Source of the DNA: Gammaproteobacteria bacterium
Lineage (GTDB): Bacteria; Pseudomonadota; Gammaproteobacteria; HK1
Assembly: GCA_022822245.1 (NCBI GenBank)
Contig: JAJECB010000070.1
Coordinates: 1-11,606, forward strand
Direction: 5' to 3'
DNA: 11,606 nucleotides
The first letter of the stretch is position 1; each line of letters opens with the position of its first letter. Made by a program: the position numbers and the translations under genes. The notes beneath the pieces were generated by a model. That model was not told where the DNA came from and ran no database searches. It saw only the letters and a list, made by a program, of their open reading frames with translations. Shown piece by piece: positions 7,141 to 11,606 of the stretch.

Positions 7141-7162
7141 AGGGTTTCCTGCCGGTTGCGGA

Positions 7163-8701
7163 TCACGCGAACGACCAGCGCTCCATCCAGCGCTCGCCGT
7201 CGAGATCCCAGTTCGAGCCCATCTGCTCAGGTGTGGCGACCTTGTCGGAAGTCGCGAAGACGTACGAGGCGAACATCGGCACGATGACCCCGCCCTCGTC
7301 GCGCACGAGTTGCTGCATCTCCGCGTACATCTCGCGCCGCTTGTCGGTATCGACCTCCGCCCGCGCCGTTTCGAGCAGCATGTTGAACCGCTCATGCTCC
7401 CACGCGGTGTCGTTCCACGGCTGTCCGGCCGCGTACGCGGTCGAGAACATCTGGTCCTCGACGGGGCGCCCGCCCCAGTAGCACGCGCAGAACGGCTTCG
7501 TGTTCCACACGTTGGACCAGTAGCCGTCGTTCGGCTCGCGGATGAGGTTCAGGGTGATCCCGGCCGCCTTCGCGCTCTCCGCGAAGAGCGCTCCCGCGTC
7601 GACCGCGCCCGCGAAGGCCGCGTCCGCGACGCTCAAGTCCACCGTGAGCGAGTCCATTCCGGCCTGCTTGAGGTAGTGCTTCGCCTTGTCCGGATCGTAG
7701 GTGCGCTGCTCGAGGTCCTTGGCGAAGAAGCGCTGCCCGGGGCCGATGGGGTGGTCGTTTCCGACGACGCCGAAGCCCTGCAGGATCTTCTCGACCATCT
7801 CCTCGCGGTTGATGGCGTGCTTGATGGCCATCCGCACGTTGTTGTCGTCGAAGGGAGCGACGTTGGTGCGCATCGGGAAGGTGTAGTGCTGGGTGCCGGC
7901 GATCGAATGCACGTTGAGCCCGGCCCGGCGCTTCAGCAGGTGCACGGTCTTCAGATCCACCCGGTCGATGGCGTCGACCTGCCCGGTGATGATCGCGTTG
8001 GTACGGGCGGTCGGGTCCACGATGGTGATCATCTGGATCTCGTCGAAGTTCCCGCGGCCCGAGTCCCAGTAGTCCGCGTACTTCTCGAGGTCGATCCGCA
8101 CCCCCGGGTCGAAGCTCTTGATCCTGTATGCACCCGCCCCGATGCCGGACTGCCAGTCGGGCTTGCCGCCCTCGCTCGGCATGATCGGCAGATGGTAGTC
8201 GCTCAGGATGAACGGGAAGTCGGCGTTTCCCGCCCCGAGGGTGAAGACCACGGTGTGCTTGCCGTCGGCCTGGATGTCGGCGATGGGCTCGACGATCGGC
8301 TTGGCGGCGGACGCCGAGTCCTCGCCCCGATGGTGGTTGATGGACGCGACGACGTCCTCGGCGGAGACCTCGCGACCGTTGTGATAGGTGGCGCCCTGCC
8401 GCAGCTTGAAGGTCCAGGTCGCGACATCCGCCGACGGCTCCCAGCTCTCCGCAAGCTGGCCGACCAGGGATCCGTCGGCGCCCACCTCGGTCATGTAGCC
8501 GTTGTACCCGTGGGTCATGGCGATGGTGAAGCCGTTCTCGTGGGTCCCCGGGTCGAGGCTGTCCACGGTCTGACCGTGCGCCTTGCCCATGCGCATGACC
8601 CCGCCCTTCTTGGCGGCGAGGACGGGGCCGAACGGCGTCGCGAGCGCCACCACCCCGGCGGCGCTCGACTGAATGAATTGGCGGCGTGTCGTTCCGGGCA
8701 T
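7163..8701 (-). CDS. Tat-exported family 5 solute-binding protein
   Basis: Periplasmic substrate receptor of the peptide-type importer, 512 aa. The N-terminus MPGTTRRQFIQSS has the twin-arginine motif (Arg6-Arg7) followed by a hydrophobic stretch (about 14-29) and an Ala-rich end near residue 30, predicting export already folded by the Tat pathway; no lipobox cysteine is seen. The SBP_bac_5 signature is clear: LAESW (83-87), WTFKLRQGATYHNG (96-109), SAEDV (113-117). Later come DNNVRMAIKHAINREEM and a C-terminal GGRPVEDQMFSTAYA block. The ATG has AGGAG 7 nt upstream. It is the first gene of the transport cluster, separated from the preceding gene by 151 nt. The family binds peptides, nickel complexes, opines, sugars or other ligands, so the ligand is unknown. 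The Tat signal might suggest a cofactor or tight folding, but many binding proteins of this type use it without one. Confidence 0.95.
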   Translation of the reverse strand: MPGTTRRQFIQSSAAGVVALATPFGPVLAAKKGGVMRMGKAHGQTVDSLDPGTHENGFTIAMTHGYNGYMTEVGADGSLVGQLAESWEPSADVATWTFKLRQGATYHNGREVSAEDVVASINHHRGEDSASAAKPIVEPIADIQADGKHTVVFTLGAGNADFPFILSDYHLPIMPSEGGKPDWQSGIGAGAYRIKSFDPGVRIDLEKYADYWDSGRGNFDEIQMITIVDPTARTNAIITGQVDAIDRVDLKTVHLLKRRAGLNVHSIAGTQHYTFPMRTNVAPFDDNNVRMAIKHAINREEMVEKILQGFGVVGNDHPIGPGQRFFAKDLEQRTYDPDKAKHYLKQAGMDSLTVDLSVADAAFAGAVDAGALFAESAKAAGITLNLIREPNDGYWSNVWNTKPFCACYWGGRPVEDQMFSTAYAAGQPWNDTAWEHERFNMLLETARAEVDTDKRREMYAEMQQLVRDEGGVIVPMFASYVFATSDKVATPEQMGSNWDLDGERWMERWSFA

Positions 8702-8852
8702 TGCTGTACTCCTCTTCCGGAAAAATGTTCCCGACCGGTACGTTGCCGGCCGGCTCGGTGGTTGCGCCTATGCTGGCACGAGAATCCACGCAAGACAAAC
8801 CGGCCGGGCGGGCGGGGGGCGGACGCGCAACCCCGGCCGGAGCCGGAGCCGC

Positions 8853-9458
8853 CTACCAGTGCAGGTCGTCGGGGATCGGGAAGTCGCGATAGGGGTCGTC
8901 TTCGGCCGACACGGCATCGCCCGCGGGAACGTCGCCGCCCGCACCGGCCGCACGATGAACGAAGACGATGGGGCGAAGCGCCTGAATCTCGTCCGCCACC
9001 CCCGCCGGAACGACGTGGTGGCGGCGACGGAAGCCGACGAGGGCGAGCTCCCCGGCCGCGAGCTTCCGGCGCTGCTCGTCGGTCACATAGACCCGTCGAA
9101 CCGTGTTCTCGCGCGTGAAATTGAACGCGAGCTCGGCCTTCCGGTCATTGACCGCATGCCGGTCGAGGAGCTCGCGGATCCGGAGGTTGAGGGCCTGGAC
9201 GGAAGTGTCCGCGCCCGGCGGGGAGCCGCCCGACCGCTTCCCCTCGCCACCCCCCCGGTCCGCACGCGCGGAGGGCTCCGGCGCCGTGCGTCCCCGCCCG
9301 GGCGGGCGACGGCCCGGCGGCGTCCGCGACCCGTCCTGCGCGTCGCGCCTCCCCCGCGGGTCGCGTCGCCGCTCCCGACGCTGCTCCGCCCGCGCCTTGC
9401 GAAGCTGCTCGGGAGTGGCGAGGCCCGCCTCAAGCAACTGGTCCTGGAGCGATCCCAT
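8853..9458 (-). CDS. yaiL: YaiL/DUF2058 family protein
   Basis: 201 aa. The N-terminus MGSLQDQLLEAGLATPEQLRKA matches the start of YaiL (LQEQLLKAGL). From residue 87 the conserved part follows: IRELLDRHAVN, LAFNFTRENTVRRVYV (110-125), LAAGELALVGF (133-143), VVPAGVADEI (149-158), and the diagnostic C-terminus DDPYRDFPIPDDLHW (187-201), close to the E. coli ending DDPYADFKVPDDLMW as I recall it. E. coli YaiL is described as nucleoprotein/polynucleotide-associated, but its role is not firmly known. The middle (about 25-85) is unusual: Arg/Pro/Gly-rich rather than the Lys/Ala/Glu-rich coiled coil of other members. The third-position G/C pattern stays in frame, so I do not think it is frameshifted. 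AGGAGGAG lies 11 nt before the ATG. It has no evident link to the transporters; the gene upstream ends 290 nt away. Confidence 0.88.
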   Translation of the reverse strand: MGSLQDQLLEAGLATPEQLRKARAEQRRERRRDPRGRRDAQDGSRTPPGRRPPGRGRTAPEPSARADRGGGEGKRSGGSPPGADTSVQALNLRIRELLDRHAVNDRKAELAFNFTRENTVRRVYVTDEQRRKLAAGELALVGFRRRHHVVPAGVADEIQALRPIVFVHRAAGAGGDVPAGDAVSAEDDPYRDFPIPDDLHW

Positions 9459-9482
9459 GGACTCGGCGACTCCTCCTGGCCC

Positions 9483-9558
9483 GGCCGCCCCCGGCGGCCA
9501 CTCCTCGATACAACGGTCGCCGCATGTCGGCGACCGTCTCCGAGCCGCTCGGCGGCTC
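9483..9558 (-). repeat. Cluster of three stem-loops upstream of the yaiL-like gene
   Basis: Three perfect inverted repeats lie within 76 nt: GGCCGCC/GGCGGCC (9483-9489 and 9493-9499, 3-nt loop); ACGGTCGCCG/CGGCGACCGT (9513-9522 and 9528-9537, 5-nt loop, 10 bp); GAGCCG/CGGCTC (9542-9547 and 9553-9558, 5-nt loop). The cluster ends 24 nt before the ATG of the DUF2058 gene, with the Shine-Dalgarno site in between. It may be a structured 5' leader, or the 10-bp dyad may be an operator. I do not recognise a known riboswitch. The rest of 9559-9693 shows no gene or tRNA that I can support. Confidence 0.5.
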
Positions 9559-9693
9559 TGCCGATTCGGCCGTGGAAGTCTAACGCCCGAGAGGCGCGGG
9601 GTCAGCCGGTGAGCACCTCCGATTCGTAGGCGCAGGGCTCGAACCGAGCGGGAATTTCGGCCGATTTACCAGGCTCGTTTCGGACCAGGAGAC

Positions 9694-9743
9694 GCGGATT
9701 CTCCCCAAGCCGGTAGCGAGACCCCGGCCCGGGGAGAATCCGC
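9694..9743 (-). repeat. Extragenic palindrome directly after the BCCT gene
   Basis: GCGGATTCTCCCC (9694-9706) is repeated in perfect inverted form at 9731-9743, a 13-bp stem around a 24-nt loop. The loop itself contains a 5-bp inverted repeat GCCGG/CCGGC (9709-9713 and 9724-9728), so a long composite hairpin is possible. It begins 5 nt after the BCCT stop codon. Neither strand has a T-run after it, so I call it a 3'-end hairpin that may stop transcription weakly or stabilise the BCCT mRNA, rather than a classical intrinsic terminator. It could also belong to a genome-wide repeat family. Confidence 0.6.
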
Positions 9744-9748
9744 TGGAC

Positions 9749-11407
9749 TCAAGCCCGCAGCTCGCCGCTCAGGCTGGTCCCGTCCGGTGCCCGCGTCTCG
9801 CCGGTGTCGGGCACCATGCTCGAATCCTCGTTCAGGGACTTGACGATCCCCCAGGTCATCAGGAGCATGATGACGCTCACCGGCAGCGCGGCCGCGATGG
9901 AGGCGGTCTGAAGCGCTGTCAGCCCGCCCGCCAGCAACAGCACCGCGGCCACGAAGCCCTCGCCGAGCCCCCACACGATGCGGAACTGCTGCGGCGGATT
10001 GTCGTCGCCCATGCTGAGCATGGTGGTGATGACAAGGGTCCCGGAGTCGGAGGAGGTGATGAACCAGGTGGCGAGCAGGAACGTCGCGAGCGCCGCCATG
10101 ATCCAGTTGAGCCAGTTCACGTCCGTCATCCGCTCGATGGTGCCGTAGAGCGCGGCCGGCAGGTTCCAGTCCCGGACGAGCTGCGCGATGCCCGCCGTTC
10201 CCGCTCCGCCCTCCGCGTTCAGCTCCAGGTACATGGCGTTGCCGCCGAAGATGCAGAGCCAGAAGAAGGCGATCGTGGTCGGCACGAACATCACCCCCAG
10301 CATGAACTCGCGGATGGTGCGGCCGCGGCTGATCCTCGCGATGAACATGCCGACGAAGGGCGCCCAGGAGATCCACCAGCCCCAGTAGAAGATGGTCCAT
10401 CCGCCCTGCCAGTCGGACTCGCCCGGCCCGTTGAACGTCTGGAAGCCCATCGGGATCGCGTTCCAGAGGTAATCGCCGATCGTGGTGACGAAGAACCCCA
10501 TCAGCCACTGGAACGGCCCTCCGAACAGGAAGTAGGCGATCAGCACGACGCTGAGCCAGATGTTCCACTCCGAGATGATCCGGATCCCGTTTCCGACCCC
10601 GGAGACGGCGGAGAGCGTGGCCACGATCGAGATGACCACGATCAGGACGATCTGGGTGGTGATCCCCGGATCGACCCCGAACAGGTAGTTGAGGCCGGTC
10701 GCCATCTGGCTGACCCCGAGGCCGAGCGAGGTGGCGACGCCGAACACCGTTCCGAAGACGGCCAGCAGGTCGACGGCATGACCGACCGGGCCGTAGATCC
10801 GGTCGCCGATCACCGGGTAGAGCGACGACCGCAGGGTGAGCGGCAGCCTCTTCCGGAACCCGAAGTACGCGAGGCACAGGCCCACCATCACGTAGACCGC
10901 CCAGGCATGGAACCCCCAGTGGAAGTACGTGACCCGCATGGCGTGGACCGCTCGCTCCTCGTTCATCTCGTGGACGAGGGCGCGATCGGCAAACGGGTTG
11001 TTGGGATAGCCCCAGGGTTGGGTATTGTCGAAGTAGAACATCGGCTCGGCGATACCGAAGAACAGCAACCCGATCCCGACCCCGGCCGAGAACAGCATGG
11101 CGAACCACGAGAAGTTGCTGAACTCGGGCCGGCTGTCGTCGGCGCCGAGCCGGATCGACCCGTGCCGGCTGCACATCAGGTACACACAGACCGCGAGCAT
11201 GACGACCAGGGCGCTCACGTAGTACCAGTTCAGGGCCGACTCGATCCAGCCGCGCACCGCCGAATAGATGGAGTTGGCGAACTCGACGTTGAGGGCGGTG
11301 AAGACCACGAACACGACGACCATGGCCTTCGAGGCGATTCCCATGCCGGGATGCAACCCCTTCCAGATGCCCGTCGCTGCTACGGAGTCCGGTGATTTAT
11401 CTTGCAT
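9749..11407 (-). CDS. BCCT-family transporter (betaine/choline/carnitine type)
   Basis: Inner-membrane secondary transporter, 552 aa, typically taking up glycine betaine, choline or a related quaternary amine with Na+ or H+ during osmotic stress. About twelve hydrophobic segments are seen. Family motifs are AGVGIGLLFFGIAEP (108-122), HWGFHAWAVY (163-172), and the hallmark FYWGWWISWAPFVGMFIAR (340-358) followed by ISRGRTIREF, plus ITSSDSGT (450-457), where Thr451 and Ser452 match the Na2 ligands of BetP. This suggests Na+ coupling, although the first motif has Val110 where BetP has Met. Both termini are short (about 20 aqueous residues before the first helix, about 30 at the end), so the long osmosensing tail of some BetT proteins is absent. 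I chose ATG at 11405-11407, with AGAGGA 8 nt upstream; the frame extends 29 codons further but without family similarity. Confidence 0.95.
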   Translation of the reverse strand: MQDKSPDSVAATGIWKGLHPGMGIASKAMVVVFVVFTALNVEFANSIYSAVRGWIESALNWYYVSALVVMLAVCVYLMCSRHGSIRLGADDSRPEFSNFSWFAMLFSAGVGIGLLFFGIAEPMFYFDNTQPWGYPNNPFADRALVHEMNEERAVHAMRVTYFHWGFHAWAVYVMVGLCLAYFGFRKRLPLTLRSSLYPVIGDRIYGPVGHAVDLLAVFGTVFGVATSLGLGVSQMATGLNYLFGVDPGITTQIVLIVVISIVATLSAVSGVGNGIRIISEWNIWLSVVLIAYFLFGGPFQWLMGFFVTTIGDYLWNAIPMGFQTFNGPGESDWQGGWTIFYWGWWISWAPFVGMFIARISRGRTIREFMLGVMFVPTTIAFFWLCIFGGNAMYLELNAEGGAGTAGIAQLVRDWNLPAALYGTIERMTDVNWLNWIMAALATFLLATWFITSSDSGTLVITTMLSMGDDNPPQQFRIVWGLGEGFVAAVLLLAGGLTALQTASIAAALPVSVIMLLMTWGIVKSLNEDSSMVPDTGETRAPDGTSLSGELRA

Positions 11408-11415
11408 GGTCTTCG

Positions 11416-11421
11416 TCCTCT
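11416..11421 (-). promoter_or_regulatory. Ribosome binding site for the BCCT gene
   Basis: AGAGGA on the minus strand lies 8 nt before the ATG at 11405-11407. It decides between this start and the in-frame upstream ATG at 11492-11494, which would add an Arg/Ser-rich 29-residue leader not seen in the family. Confidence 0.6.
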
Positions 11422-11606
11422 GTCTGTCAGGTACGCCATGGGACGGCGCGTGCCGCGCACGGGCCGACCCGACCGACCGACTGGCCGGCGGCACGGATGG
11501 AGCTCGGGATGGCCGGCCCGAACCGGGCCACCGAAGCGCGGAGAATGGAGCTGACGGGTCCGCGCGGAGGCGTCCGCGGTGCGCGGCGCCTCCCGGGCCG
11601 GTTCAA
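11422..11606. other. Upstream region of the BCCT gene, no gene seen
   Basis: This GC-rich stretch at the window edge has no supported coding region. It contains short inverted repeats: GCGCG/CGCGC (11446-11450 and 11454-11458), GGCCCG/CGGGCC (11515-11520 and 11524-11529) and CGCGGA/TCCGCG (11563-11568 and 11573-11578). It must hold or lead to the BCCT promoter if the gene is expressed alone, but I could not identify convincing -35 and -10 elements. Confidence 0.4.

Noticed and set aside
8770..8798. A sigma-70 promoter for the solute-binding protein gene (TTGTCT at 8793-8798, CAGCAT at 8770-8775, 17-nt spacing)
   Set aside because: The -10 matches only about half of the consensus; such partial matches are common by chance. 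A promoter is likely in 8702-8852 but I cannot point to it.
8833..8846. Terminator after the yaiL-like gene
   Set aside because: Only a 5-bp stem (CCGGC/GCCGG, 4-nt loop) with no T-run; too weak in such GC-rich DNA.
9625..9690. A tRNA-like GGTTCGAGCC box on the minus strand
   Set aside because: The flanking bases do not form a T-stem or an acceptor stem and no anticodon arm could be placed.
183..11395. Long open frames on the plus strand across the whole window
   Set aside because: They mirror the minus-strand genes, are rich in Arg/Asp/Glu/His/Gly or Ser/Arg/Pro, and have no recognisable domains; such frames are expected opposite GC-rich genes.
11408..11494. A 29-residue N-terminal extension of the BCCT protein
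   Set aside because: It has no family similarity, and a clear ribosome site precedes the internal ATG at 11405-11407.

Overview
The window is GC-rich chromosomal DNA, probably from a high-GC gammaproteobacterium. That placement is an inference. It rests mainly on a YaiL/DUF2058 protein, a family I know mostly from Gammaproteobacteria, together with strong G/C preference at third codon positions. All ten recognisable genes lie on the minus strand, so transcription runs from high to low coordinates. I saw no rRNA, tRNA, insertion sequence, phage gene or CRISPR array.

In transcription order: (1) 9749-11407, a BCCT-family (betaine/choline/carnitine type) secondary transporter, followed by a large extragenic palindrome; (2) 8853-9458, a YaiL/DUF2058 protein with an unusual Arg/Pro/Gly-rich linker, preceded by three closely packed stem-loops; (3) 7163-8701, a Tat-exported family 5 solute-binding protein; (4) 5991-6944 and 4919-5980, two DppB/DppC-type permeases, the second with an extra N-terminal membrane domain; (5) 3256-4914, a fused double-ATPase that powers that importer; (6) 2331-3206, 1294-2316, 431-1219 and 1-434, livH, livM, livG and the first part of livF of a branched-chain amino acid type (HAAT) importer. 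The window edge cuts livF inside its ABC signature.

From the solute-binding protein onward the eight genes can be read as one transcription unit. The largest gap (218 nt) follows the binding-protein gene and holds strong GC hairpins, an arrangement that usually lets the binding protein be made in excess of its permeases. The change from the peptide-type system to the Liv-type system takes only 49 nt. No Liv-type binding protein (LivJ) is present in the window.

The most notable observation is at the livM/livG junction. livM ends at a TGA (1294-1296), but the same frame stays open for 25 further codons (1219-1293). These codons encode a basic tail that resembles the C-terminus I recall from many LivM proteins. 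The frame then stops at a TGA that overlaps the livG GTG start as GTGA, the same 4-nt arrangement that joins livG to livF. Either livM carries an in-frame nonsense codon (mutation or sequencing error) or the TGA is read through; an 8-bp stem-loop begins 14 nt after it.
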